Shown here: positions 55,459-63,930 of the stretch, in pieces | Numbering within the stretch: the first letter of the stretch is position 1 | Layout of the letters: each line of letters begins with the position of its first letter | From: Veillonella caviae | GTDB lineage: Bacteria; Bacillota; Negativicutes; Veillonellales; Veillonellaceae | Length of the DNA stretch: 64,000 nucleotides | Assembly (NCBI RefSeq): GCF_003992125.1 | Contig: NZ_RQUY01000010.1 | Location: forward strand, 19,096-83,095 | Reading direction: 5' to 3' | The notes under the pieces: generated by a model | Databases searched by the model: none | The model's input: the letters and a program-made list of their open reading frames with translations, nothing else | What the model was told of the DNA's origin: nothing | Program-made: the position numbers and the translations under genes

Positions 55459-55981
55459 AAAATTGATTGCTATTGTTGGTGCTGTTGTGCTTGTTCTCGT
55501 AGGTCTAATTGCCTATTTGATGCAAGATACAGGTGATGAAAGCACTAAAAAACCTATTTCTGGACAACTCGTAAATTTTCAAGGTGCTGAGCTTCAAGAA
55601 GAATCTGATGGTAAATTAGTTTGGGCTCTAACAGCTGAAAAAATCGAATATGACCCTCGTTCTAAGTCAGTTGTATTAACAAATTTAAAAGGACAATTTT
55701 ATCAAGATAATGTTACAACTACTGTAGCTGCACCACATGCTGTGCTATCTGGTGATAGAAGTTCTTTAGATATTGATGGTGGTATAACTGCTACAAATAC
55801 TGATGAGGCGGTTTTAAAAACGAGTGCATTACATTTCGATAATAAAACTAAGCAGTTTACATCTCAATCTGCTTTCACTTATGAAAGCAAAGATGTAATA
55901 TTAACGGGAGATAAATTAGAAGGTAATATGGCATTAAAACAAATTAGTGCTGTTGGTAATGCAAAATTAACCAAGAAATAA
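55445..55981 (+). CDS. lptC: LPS export protein LptC
   Basis: A 178-residue bitopic protein with one N-terminal membrane helix (~7-26) and a periplasmic beta-jellyroll (~45-178). It takes LPS from LptB2FG and passes it to LptA. The strand pattern (LVWALTAEKIEYDPRSKSVVLTNLKGQFYQ) is that of the LptC/OstA fold. It starts inside the acyltransferase gene and is 10 bases before lptA. Confidence 0.9.
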   Translation: MKNNKKLIAIVGAVVLVLVGLIAYLMQDTGDESTKKPISGQLVNFQGAELQEESDGKLVWALTAEKIEYDPRSKSVVLTNLKGQFYQDNVTTTVAAPHAVLSGDRSSLDIDGGITATNTDEAVLKTSALHFDNKTKQFTSQSAFTYESKDVILTGDKLEGNMALKQISAVGNAKLTKK

Positions 55982-55991
55982 GGGTGGTGTA

Positions 55992-56717
55992 ATGATGAAT
56001 AAAAGACAACGAATCGGTGTCAGTTTAATAATTGGATTAATGACATTATCTGTAACAGCATGGGCGGCTAATAATGATCCATTGACAATCAGTGCAGATA
56101 GATTATCTTATGATGGTAATTCAGGACGTGCCGATGCACAAGGCAATGTGGTTATTACGCAACAAGACAAAACTATGACTGGGGCTACTGGTTGGTATAA
56201 TACAAAAACGAGAGAAGCTCAATTAGAAGGTGGCGTATCTATGATTGGAACAGATATAGCCATGTCGGCAGAAACAGTACATAGTATTAATGATAACCAA
56301 TTTAATGCGACAGGTGCTGTTCATTTGCAACGGCAAGAACGTCAAATTTTTGGTGACTCCGTAGATTACAATACTGATACTGAATATGGTAAAGTAACTG
56401 GAAATGCTCGCCTTATTGCAGAAGGTACTACATTAACAGGAAATCAAGTAGAAGGTTGGTTAAAAGAAATCCGTGCAGTAGCACAAGGAGATGTAACATT
56501 TACGAATTCTGAACGGAATGTGTCTGGGTCTGGTGACAGTGCCACTTATACACAAACTCCCAATCAAAATGATGGAATGGTATTATTATCCGGTAATGCA
56601 CATGCTGTTCAAAATGGCAATGTATTAAATGCACCAGAATTAAAAATTCGTTTAGCCGATAATTCTGCGGAAACATTAGGGGGACGCAGTACATTAGTCA
56701 TCGTCCCAAATCAATAA
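55992..56717 (+). CDS. lptA: LPS export periplasmic protein LptA (OstA domain)
   Basis: A 241-residue protein, somewhat longer than E. coli LptA (185). A signal peptide ends in AWA (~26) and is followed by repeated OstA strands (ISADRLSYDGNSGRADAQGNVVITQQ, then GDSVDYNTDTEYGKVTGNARL). It forms the periplasmic slide that carries LPS to the outer membrane. The extra length is additional OstA-like strands, so a longer bridge segment is possible. No LptD lies in the window. Confidence 0.92.
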   Translation: MMNKRQRIGVSLIIGLMTLSVTAWAANNDPLTISADRLSYDGNSGRADAQGNVVITQQDKTMTGATGWYNTKTREAQLEGGVSMIGTDIAMSAETVHSINDNQFNATGAVHLQRQERQIFGDSVDYNTDTEYGKVTGNARLIAEGTTLTGNQVEGWLKEIRAVAQGDVTFTNSERNVSGSGDSATYTQTPNQNDGMVLLSGNAHAVQNGNVLNAPELKIRLADNSAETLGGRSTLVIVPNQ

Positions 56718-56727
56718 GGATTGATAT

Positions 56728-57447
56728 ATGTATATAGAAACACAGAATTTAGTAAAAACCTTTAATGGTCGCAATGTGGTAGATGGGGTTAGTATTCACG
56801 TTGAAAAAGGACAGGTTGTAGGTTTATTAGGTCCCAATGGTGCAGGGAAAACAACCTCTTTCTATATGATTGTAGGTATAGAAAAACCTACAAATGGCAT
56901 TATTACAGTAGATGGTAAAGATATTACACAATTACCTATGTATAAACGTGCTGCCGAGGGGATTGGGTATTTGCCACAGGAAGCATCGATTTTCCGTTCT
57001 ATGTCTGTAGAAGATAATATACGTGCTATGTTACAAACAACTACAAAATCGAAAGAAGAAATTAAATTTATTGTAGACTCCTTGATTGAGGAATTTAATC
57101 TTGGTCATGTACGGGAACGAATGGGAATGCAATTGTCAGGTGGCGAGCGTCGTCGTGTAGAAATTGCTCGTTGTCTAGCGTTAGAGCCTAATTTTATCTT
57201 GTTAGACGAACCTTTTGCGGGGGTGGATCCGATTGCGGTAGCGGATATTCAGCAAATTATTTTACATGTGAAACAACGAGGTATCGGTATTTTAATAACG
57301 GACCATAATGTGCGGGAAACATTAGGGATTGTCGATAAAGCCTATATTCTAAGTAGTGGGAAAATTTTGCTTGAAGGTACGCCAGAGGAAATTGCTAATA
57401 ATCCAATTGCTAGGGAACATTATTTGGGGAATAACTTTAAATTATAG
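56728..57447 (+). CDS. lptB: LPS export ATPase LptB
   Basis: A 239-residue ATPase of the LPS extractor. Walker A is GPNGAGKTT (35-43), the signature is [16 protein letters not shown], and Walker B is [13 protein letters not shown]. The C-terminal REHYLGNNF is typical of LptB. It is placed between lptA and the permease gene, 8 bases before lptF. Confidence 0.96.
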   Translation: MYIETQNLVKTFNGRNVVDGVSIHVEKGQVVGLLGPNGAGKTTSFYMIVGIEKPTNGIITVDGKDITQLPMYKRAAEGIGYLPQEASIFRSMSVEDNIRAMLQTTTKSKEEIKFIVDSLIEEFNLGHVRERMGMQLSGGERRRVEIARCLALEPNFILLDEPFAGVDPIAVADIQQIILHVKQRGIGILITDHNVRETLGIVDKAYILSSGKILLEGTPEEIANNPIAREHYLGNNFKL

Positions 57448-57455
57448 GAGGGGCT

Positions 57456-58547
57456 ATGCGCTTATTAGATAAGTATATTTTAAAATCTTTTATAGGCCCG
57501 TTCTTATTTGGTGTATTTGCTTTCACCAGTATTTTTATTGGTACAGGTACATTATTTCGTATTGCCCAGTATATAACTGAATATGGTGCGCCATTACTGA
57601 CTGTAATGAAAGCATTTGTTCTAGCTATGCCGAGTATTATTATTTTGACATTCCCAATGTCTGTGTTATTGGGATCATTAATGGCTTTCAGTCGATTAAG
57701 TAGTACTAGTGAGATTGTCGTTATGAGGGCAGGCGGATTGAGTTTTTTACGACTCGCCATGCCTGTATATATTTTGGCTCTTATTATTTCTATCGGTGCA
57801 GTGGCATTTAATGAGTTTGTTGTACCTCGTACAAATAATATGTATCAAAATATTGTGCGGGAAGAAATCGTGAAAAATGCTACACCTCAAACGCAAGATC
57901 ATGTGGTATTGAAATCCATGAATGGTAATAATCTTGGCACTTTAATGTACGCGAAGCATTTTGATAGTGCTAGTAAAGAACTTCAAATGATTACAGTACA
58001 GCAATTTAATGATAACGGTGAATTGCAACAAGTTGAAAATGCAGATCGGGCGGAATGGAATGGTTCGGTATGGATTATGCATGATGGTGTTATATATGAT
58101 GTTTCTGCTGGAAACGGTGTGGAACGAACTATGAAGTTCAAGGAACAAATATTGCCGATTAAATCGAATCCAAACGATATTCAACAAGATCAAAGAAAAC
58201 CTGAAGAATTAACGATAAAAGAATTGCGCCATCAAATTAAAGCGTATAAAGCTGCTTATACAAATGCAAGCAAATTAGAGATGGAAATGTATCAACGTTT
58301 TACAATTCCATTGGCAAGCTTTGTATTTGCCTTAGTTGGGGCACCATTAGGGTTGCAAAAACAACGGTCCAGTTCATCTATTGGGTTTGGCATTAGTATT
58401 TTGATTATCTTTATATACTATGGTGTTATGACTTTTACTGGAGCATTAGGTAAAGGTGGTGCTTTGCCGACTGTTGTAGCGGCTATAATCCCTGATGTAT
58501 TGGGAATTATTGCAGGGCTATATTTAAACTGGCGTGTATCTAGGTAA
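57456..58547 (+). CDS. lptF: LPS export permease, LptF/LptG family
   Basis: A 363-residue inner-membrane permease. Three N-terminal helices (~10-120), a periplasmic beta-jellyroll (~125-265) and three C-terminal helices (~275-360) match LptF/LptG. LDKYILKSFIGPF at the start and EMYQRFTIPLASFVFALVGAPLG near the end are typical. Only one such gene is here, whereas most diderms have an lptF-lptG pair. It may form a homodimer, or its partner may be elsewhere. It is the last gene of the long LPS run. Confidence 0.9.
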   Translation: MRLLDKYILKSFIGPFLFGVFAFTSIFIGTGTLFRIAQYITEYGAPLLTVMKAFVLAMPSIIILTFPMSVLLGSLMAFSRLSSTSEIVVMRAGGLSFLRLAMPVYILALIISIGAVAFNEFVVPRTNNMYQNIVREEIVKNATPQTQDHVVLKSMNGNNLGTLMYAKHFDSASKELQMITVQQFNDNGELQQVENADRAEWNGSVWIMHDGVIYDVSAGNGVERTMKFKEQILPIKSNPNDIQQDQRKPEELTIKELRHQIKAYKAAYTNASKLEMEMYQRFTIPLASFVFALVGAPLGLQKQRSSSSIGFGISILIIFIYYGVMTFTGALGKGGALPTVVAAIIPDVLGIIAGLYLNWRVSR

Positions 58548-58560
58548 ATATTGATGCTAG

Positions 58561-58625
58561 AAAGAATACTCCTGATGTAACCTACCCGTAGAAGTATTCC
58601 ATCTCTTAGGTAGGGGGATACTGGG
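58561..58625 (+). promoter_or_regulatory. Switch-like RNA leader before the DUF3084 gene
   Basis: GAATACT (58564-58570) can pair with AGTATTC (58593-58599). That same strand can instead pair with GGGATACT (58615-58622). CCTACC (58581-58586) can pair with GGTAGG (58609-58614), interleaved with the first stem as in a pseudoknot. The stems are short, and the function is inferred. Confidence 0.35.
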
Positions 58626-58675
58626 TTTATTATAGGTATATTTATTAGTATGTATTGTATGAAAGGAGGGACTCC

Positions 58676-59884
58676 GTGTTAGTAGGGTTAAAAATACTCA
58701 TTATTATTGCTATTATGGGCGGTTTAATCGCTTATATGGGGGATAAATTAGGTACAAAGGTCGGAAAGCGACGGATGTCCCTCTTTGGATTACGCCCTAA
58801 ACATACATCCATTATCGTTACTATTGTAACAGGCTTGCTTGTTGCTGCTGCTACGGTAGGTGTGTTAACATTTACATCCCAAAGTGTTCGTACTGCTCTG
58901 TTTGGGATGGATCAACTGCGTGCTGACATGAATCGACTCAATGCAGAGGTATCTGCTAAAAATGAGGAGTTAGCCAAAGGACAAGCCTTATTAGAGGCAA
59001 ATAAAAAAGAATTATCAGAACGATTAACCGAGATTGAGACTATTCGAAAAGAAGTTGAAACGAGTCGTGTTGAGTTAGAAGAAGCGCGTGCAGCTCGAGA
59101 TGCAACCGAAGCTGATTTGATTAACATGCAGGCGTCTTATAATGAGGTGTCTAAAAAATTGGCTGACTTAGAAGCTACACGAGCGAAAATGGAAAATCAT
59201 ATTGCTGAATTACAGTCTACACAAGAACGGCTACAAAATGGTATTATTCATTTGCGTGAAGGGACTATTTTGTTCCAAGTAGATCAGTTACTAGCACAAG
59301 CAGTAGTTAGAAATGGATTAAATGAATCAGATGCGACTGATGCAGTTAATAATATTGTTAATGATACCAACCAACTTGTATTAAGAAGAATTGGTTTAGA
59401 AAATCAAGGAGAACGTGTAGTCTATGTAGATAGACAAAATACAGAAATAGCTATTCAAAAAATAGTAGATGCAAAAACTCCAATGGTATTGCAAGTCACT
59501 GCAGCAGGGAATATCATCGCTGGCGAACCTGCTATAGCAACCATACATGTGTATCCTCAACAATTTATCTATAAATCTGGTGATTTAATCTATTCTTCTG
59601 TTATTGATGGAGGATTTAATGCACAAGGAACTATGATTCAATTCTTGAAACAAGTAAATGAACACGGTAGAGAACGTGGGGTCATTCCTGATTCCCTGAC
59701 AGGTGATATTGGTACCATACCTGGTGATGAGTTGTTTAGTGCTATTCGCCGTGTATCAACGATGCAAGGAAAGGTACATGTAGAAGCAATTGCAGATGGT
59801 GATACCTATGCATCTGGACCAGTGCATATTAAACTCCGCATTACACAAGTTCCTTCGGTAGGAATTTTGAGTAATTCTAATTAA
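58676..59884 (+). CDS. DUF3084 membrane-anchored coiled-coil protein
   Basis: A 402-residue protein of unknown function. Two hydrophobic segments (~3-20 and ~45-70) flank a short cytoplasmic-type loop with a basic RRMSLFGLRPKHTS sequence. A coiled coil of Glu/Lys/Ala-rich heptads follows (~80-195), then a globular mixed alpha/beta C-terminus (~200-402). This is the layout of DUF3084 proteins of cyanobacteria and Negativicutes. The start is GTG 58676 with AAAGGAGGG upstream; TTG 58655 is much weaker. It lies directly after the LPS export genes but behind its own leader, so an envelope role is plausible and not proven. Confidence 0.75.
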   Translation: MLVGLKILIIIAIMGGLIAYMGDKLGTKVGKRRMSLFGLRPKHTSIIVTIVTGLLVAAATVGVLTFTSQSVRTALFGMDQLRADMNRLNAEVSAKNEELAKGQALLEANKKELSERLTEIETIRKEVETSRVELEEARAARDATEADLINMQASYNEVSKKLADLEATRAKMENHIAELQSTQERLQNGIIHLREGTILFQVDQLLAQAVVRNGLNESDATDAVNNIVNDTNQLVLRRIGLENQGERVVYVDRQNTEIAIQKIVDAKTPMVLQVTAAGNIIAGEPAIATIHVYPQQFIYKSGDLIYSSVIDGGFNAQGTMIQFLKQVNEHGRERGVIPDSLTGDIGTIPGDELFSAIRRVSTMQGKVHVEAIADGDTYASGPVHIKLRITQVPSVGILSNSN

Positions 59885-59934
59885 AATAAATGACCTATGT
59901 ATTTAAGATTTAATACATAGGTCATTTATTTTAT
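59883..59934 (+). terminator. Long hairpin terminator after the DUF3084 gene
   Basis: A perfect 21-bp inverted repeat (59883-59903 with 59912-59932) with an 8-base loop and A/T-rich ends. The left arm overlaps the end of the stop codon. Confidence 0.75.
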
Positions 59935-59974
59935 GATAGAATATAACTATTGTGAAATGTAAGAGGATACTAGT

Positions 59975-60499
59975 ATGAATGAAATATCTTATATTCTGGC
60001 TGTAGATCCAGGAAATGAAAAAACGGGGATAGCTATTGTCTCACCAACTGGTGAACTAATATATCGAAATATTATAGAATCTGTACAGTTATTAACAGAT
60101 GTGGAATCCATCATTACACAGTACCATGATATTCAACATATCGTTTGTGGTAATGGAACTAATCACAAGCGTTTATATCCGTTGTTACAACAAATTGGAC
60201 GTAATCATAAAATTACCACCAGTTTAATTGATGAATCCCATACTACAGAAGAGGCACGTAAACTATATTGGCAATATAATCCTCCTACAGGGTGGCGAAG
60301 ATGTATCCCGAGAGGAATGCAATTTCCGCCTGAACCTGTAGATGATTTGACGGCCTTAGTTATCGCTCGTCGATATACGAAACAATTAGATACATATGTA
60401 AGTCAATCTGAAGAATCTAAACTATCTTTAGATGAACTGAATCAAAAACGGCATGAAGCCATTAAACGTTTATATGATAAAGGAGATTTGCATGAGTAA
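59975..60499 (+). CDS. RNase H-fold protein related to YqgF/RuvC
   Basis: A 174-residue protein. The first strand ILAVDPGNEKTGIAIV carries the leading catalytic Asp of RNase H-like nucleases. HIVCGNGTNHK, ESHTTEEARKLYW and the final acidic pair VDDLTALVIAR follow in the YqgF/RuvC order. Typical YqgF is shorter (~140 residues), and this protein has an extra C-terminal helical tail. It may be a nuclease or resolvase acting on RNA or branched DNA, but substrate and activity are unknown. Its 3' end overlaps the next gene's start. Confidence 0.7.
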   Translation: MNEISYILAVDPGNEKTGIAIVSPTGELIYRNIIESVQLLTDVESIITQYHDIQHIVCGNGTNHKRLYPLLQQIGRNHKITTSLIDESHTTEEARKLYWQYNPPTGWRRCIPRGMQFPPEPVDDLTALVIARRYTKQLDTYVSQSEESKLSLDELNQKRHEAIKRLYDKGDLHE

Positions 60500-61361
60500 T
60501 GTGAGAAACAAAATACATTGGGTTCATCTATTACAGCGTGGCATCTTCATGATTGTAGGCGCTTTAATCTATACGGTGGGACTCGATTTGTTCTTAGTAC
60601 CTAATAGCATTATTGATGGTGGTGTTGTGGGTATTTCTTTGATGGCTGCACAATTAACAGGCCTATCTTTTAGTATATTTGTAATACTTTTAAACTTACC
60701 TTTCCTATATGTTGGATATAAGGTGAATGGTAAAGATTTTACATTTTCTACATTATTTGCTATCGTTTGGATGGCAATTTTCTCTAGTTTAGCACATAAT
60801 TTTGAACCAATTACTAACAATCCTTTTTTAGGCGCCATATTTGGTGGTATTATTTTAGGTATTGGGGTAGGAATTATCATCCGCAATGGCGGTTGCTTGG
60901 ATGGGTCTGAAATCGTTGCCATTATTTTTGATAAACGGACTACATTCTCCGTGGGAGAAATTATAATGGGGATGAATTTAATTATCTTAGGCGCCGCTGG
61001 ATTTGTGTACAGCTGGGATAGTGCTATGTACTCTTTAGTTGCCTATTTTGTGGCTTATAAAATGATCGATATCACTATTACAGGTCTTGATGAATCAAAA
61101 GGAGTTATGATTATTACTGATGCAGAAAACTCGGAATTGATTGCAGATGCGTTAAATGCAAAATTAAATCGCGGTGTTACCATTCTCTATGGTGAAGGTG
61201 GTTATTTGAAACAACCAAAACATGCACTGTATTCCGTGGTTACAAGACTTGAGATTACACGATTAAAAGATACTGTTTATGAAGTAGATCCATCTGCGTT
61301 TATTACTATTCAAGATGTGCATGATGTATTCGGCGGTCGATTCAAAAAGGGAGGTCATTAA
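60492..61361 (+). CDS. YitT-family membrane protein (DUF161/DUF2179)
   Basis: A 289-residue protein. Five to six hydrophobic segments (~15-215) make the YitT membrane domain, with the conserved NGGCLDGSEIVA motif. A cytoplasmic DUF2179 domain (~220-289) contains NAKLNRGVTILYGEGGYL. The family is common in Firmicutes, with no settled function; transport is suspected. ATG 60492 has AAAGGAG upstream and gives the usual N-terminus. The longer frame from 60453 is less likely. It overlaps the stop of the previous gene and the start of lepB. Confidence 0.85.
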   Translation: MSNVRNKIHWVHLLQRGIFMIVGALIYTVGLDLFLVPNSIIDGGVVGISLMAAQLTGLSFSIFVILLNLPFLYVGYKVNGKDFTFSTLFAIVWMAIFSSLAHNFEPITNNPFLGAIFGGIILGIGVGIIIRNGGCLDGSEIVAIIFDKRTTFSVGEIIMGMNLIILGAAGFVYSWDSAMYSLVAYFVAYKMIDITITGLDESKGVMIITDAENSELIADALNAKLNRGVTILYGEGGYLKQPKHALYSVVTRLEITRLKDTVYEVDPSAFITIQDVHDVFGGRFKKGGH

Positions 61362-61933
61362 TGAATAATAAATTGGTAAAAGAAATATTGGATTGGGTGT
61401 ATGCTATTGCATTGGCCTTAGTTATTGCTATGGTCATCCATATCTTTTTAGTACAACCTACCCGTGTATCTGGTGAATCTATGGAGGATACTTTACATAA
61501 TGGTCAATATTTAGTAGTGACTAAATGGCAACATATTATGCGAGATATACCAGATTATGGACAAATCGTAATTATTGATAGCCGAGTTAATCGCGCTCGC
61601 ACATGGATGGATGATGTAAAAGAACCATTGATGAATTACGTTAGTGTATTTAATAAAGACGCACAAACCAATGATATTTGGGTAAAACGCGTTATAGGAC
61701 GCTCAGGGGATACATTGGAATTTAAAAATGGTCACGTATGGCGCAATGGACAAGAATTGCAAGAACCATACACGAAGGATACATATATGAACTTTAGTCG
61801 TTCTACACCTGTAGTAGTTCCAGAAGGGTATGTGTTTGTTATGGGGGACAACCGCAATCATTCTAGCGATAGCCGTTTCATAGGTCCTGTACCTATTGAT
61901 CATGTATTAGGATTCGTTGAATACGCAATATAA
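61361..61933 (+). CDS. lepB: Signal peptidase I
   Basis: A 190-residue inner-membrane serine protease that removes signal peptides from exported proteins. One N-terminal membrane helix (~12-31) is followed by the catalytic Ser S40 (SGESMEDTL) and the general-base Lys K109 (DIWVKRVIGRSGD). The C-terminal box is VMGDNRNHSSDSR. The small size and single anchor are of the Gram-positive type. It overlaps the YitT gene by one base and is followed by a terminator. Confidence 0.95.
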   Translation: MNNKLVKEILDWVYAIALALVIAMVIHIFLVQPTRVSGESMEDTLHNGQYLVVTKWQHIMRDIPDYGQIVIIDSRVNRARTWMDDVKEPLMNYVSVFNKDAQTNDIWVKRVIGRSGDTLEFKNGHVWRNGQELQEPYTKDTYMNFSRSTPVVVPEGYVFVMGDNRNHSSDSRFIGPVPIDHVLGFVEYAI

Positions 61934-61995
61934 TCAACGTTAGTTATATCTATTTTTACATTTTTTATCTTAATTTTAATAGAATATTACTTGTG

Positions 61996-62026
61996 AAAGC
62001 GCTGCCTTTTGTGGTAGCGCTTTTTG
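61996..62026 (+). terminator. Terminator after lepB
   Basis: An 11-bp stem AAAGCGCTGCC/GGTAGCGCTTT (61996-62006 with 62013-62023, one G-U pair) with a T-rich loop and tail. Confidence 0.88.
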
Positions 62027-62321
62027 CATACAATAATTAGAATCAAGTGCATTTTTCAATATTTGTATGTGAATTAATGAGTTAACGCATTTGTGATAGG
62101 TATTAACCTGTTTATTTATTAGAAAATTAATAATGTATTGTTATTATAGATTAGAAATACTAATCAGTAAAATCTGAAAATTAATTACAAAAACTACAAA
62201 ATTTAATAAAGAAAAATGAAATTTTGCAAAATTAAAAATGAAAAAATGCACTATAATACTGGTTTTTCGTGTTAAAATAATTCATGAATAAAATTTCACA
62301 ATATTTAATTGTATAAAATGC

Positions 62322-62350
62322 TTTACAAATTTTGAGGATGGTAGTATATT
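62322..62350 (+). promoter_or_regulatory. Promoter for ompM
   Basis: TTTACA (62322-62327) and TATATT (62345-62350) with a 17-base spacer. Transcription would start near 62357, leaving a leader of about 158 bases. Confidence 0.7.
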
Positions 62351-62514
62351 CAAATCACAGCAAGGCACAATACAGTAGGTTGTGACATACATAAGATAGA
62401 GAAGAGGAAACGTGGATACTCTACTACAGATTCCTATGTATAGCATAACGAATGTGTTATAGCCTTCTGATTATATAGATGTTAAAACATATTTTCAGAA
62501 AGAAGGAATTGATT

Positions 62515-63783
62515 ATGAAAAAACAATTTGCTACAGTGTTTGCTGCTACAGCAGTATTAGGTGTAACTAGCGCATTCGCCGCTAATCCATTTTCCGATGT
62601 AACGCCAGATAGCTGGGCATACCAAGCAGTTTCCCAATTGGCAGCAACTGGTATCGTTAATGGTTATCCAGATGGCACTTTCAAAGGTCAAAACAACATC
62701 ACTCGTTATGAAATGGCTCAAATGGTAGCGAAAGCAATGGCTAACCAAGACCGCGCAAATGCAGAACAACAAGCGATGATTAATCGTTTGGCTGATGAGT
62801 TTTCTAATGAGTTAAACAACCTCGGTGTTCGCGTATCTAAATTAGAAGATCGAGTTGGTAATGTAAAAGTGACTGGTGATTTACGTTTGCGTACACAAGG
62901 CTCTGATGACCGTGGCGTTTTCAAAGATGGTGCGAAATCCCTCACTGACGCACGTGCACGAGTACAATTCAATGCCAATGTAAATGACAAAACAGAAGCT
63001 GTCGTTCGTGTTAAAGGTGAATACGAATTCGGTGATGGTTCTGAAAATAATAGCTCCCAAGCTAAATTTGACCGCGCTTATGTAAATCATAAATTCAATG
63101 AAAATAATTCGTTAAAAGCTGGTCGATTCAACCAAGTCATTGGTGGTGGTTTGATGTATGATGACTCTTTCGATGGGGCTCAATTAAATCTTGGTAACGA
63201 CAAGATTCAATTACAAGGCGCTTATGGTTACATGGTAGATGGTGCAGCGAGCACAAATGAAAAATCCGATAATCCATCTGTATCTTATGTAGGTTTGAAA
63301 GGTAAAATCGGTCAAGATTCTACCCTTGGTGGTTTTTATGCTAGAATGTCCAGTGGTAATCTCGACCATAATGGTGTAACACAAGCATTCGATAATCAAA
63401 ATGTATACGGTTTTAATGCTGATTTTAACAAAGATAAAGTATGGGTTGGTGGTGAATGGTTGAAAGCATCTAATGTATCCGATTCCACCGCTTGGACTGC
63501 AGGTATTGGTTATGGTAATTACGATATATCTAAACAAGGTACTTGGGATATTAAGGGTCAATACTTCAATCAAAAAGCTAATGCACCTATCGTAAGCTCC
63601 ACTTGGGATCAAGCTTATGATTTAACTAATACATCCAATGGTTACAAAGGATATATGGCTACTGTAGATTATGCAGTACAAGATAATGTTGGTTTGTCCG
63701 CAGGTTATGGCTTTAATTCTAAAGACCAAAGCGGTAACGACCTTAGTGATTTCTACCGTGCAGAACTTAACTACAAATTCTAA
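62515..63783 (+). CDS. ompM: OmpM-type SLH-domain outer-membrane porin
   Basis: A 422-residue porin that also ties the outer membrane to the wall. A signal peptide (1-~22, AFA) precedes one SLH domain (~23-80, with NPFSDVTPDSWAYQAV, then GYPDGTFKGQNNITRYEMA) that binds polyamine-modified peptidoglycan in Negativicutes. A short coiled coil (~80-120) and a beta barrel (~125-422) rich in Gly/Asn/Asp end in KF. This matches the OmpM/Mep45 proteins of Veillonella and Selenomonas. ATG 62515 follows AGAAGGAA. It has its own strong promoter and terminator, as expected for a very abundant protein. Confidence 0.94.
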   Translation: MKKQFATVFAATAVLGVTSAFAANPFSDVTPDSWAYQAVSQLAATGIVNGYPDGTFKGQNNITRYEMAQMVAKAMANQDRANAEQQAMINRLADEFSNELNNLGVRVSKLEDRVGNVKVTGDLRLRTQGSDDRGVFKDGAKSLTDARARVQFNANVNDKTEAVVRVKGEYEFGDGSENNSSQAKFDRAYVNHKFNENNSLKAGRFNQVIGGGLMYDDSFDGAQLNLGNDKIQLQGAYGYMVDGAASTNEKSDNPSVSYVGLKGKIGQDSTLGGFYARMSSGNLDHNGVTQAFDNQNVYGFNADFNKDKVWVGGEWLKASNVSDSTAWTAGIGYGNYDISKQGTWDIKGQYFNQKANAPIVSSTWDQAYDLTNTSNGYKGYMATVDYAVQDNVGLSAGYGFNSKDQSGNDLSDFYRAELNYKF

Positions 63784-63853
63784 TGTGGATACATTTTGGT
63801 ATACTATACACCATATGGTATGAAAACTAAATTGCATTAAATAGTATATATAT

Positions 63854-63881
63854 AGGAGACCTCTTCGGAGGTCTCTTTTTT
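63854..63881 (+). terminator. Terminator after ompM
   Basis: An 8-bp GC-rich stem GAGACCTC/GAGGTCTC (63856-63863 with 63868-63875) with a TTCG loop and a run of T residues. Confidence 0.93.
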
Positions 63882-63900
63882 GTATGTCGTATTATATATT

Positions 63901-63930
63901 TTGTTATAGATAAATGGAATGATATATAAT
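63901..63930 (+). promoter_or_regulatory. Predicted promoter for a gene beyond the window
   Basis: TTGTTA (63901-63906) and a perfect TATAAT (63925-63930) at an 18-base spacing, in very A/T-rich DNA like the ompM upstream region. Confidence 0.45.

Larger units (their letters stand above)
61934..62514 (+). other. 580-bp AT-rich intergenic region upstream of ompM
   Basis: No gene is supported. It holds the lepB terminator, about 290 bases of very A/T-rich DNA with many A tracts (likely bent or an upstream activating element), a near-consensus promoter, and a leader of about 160 bases. The leader has more GC than the upstream part and no clear short frame with a ribosome site. Confidence 0.6.
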
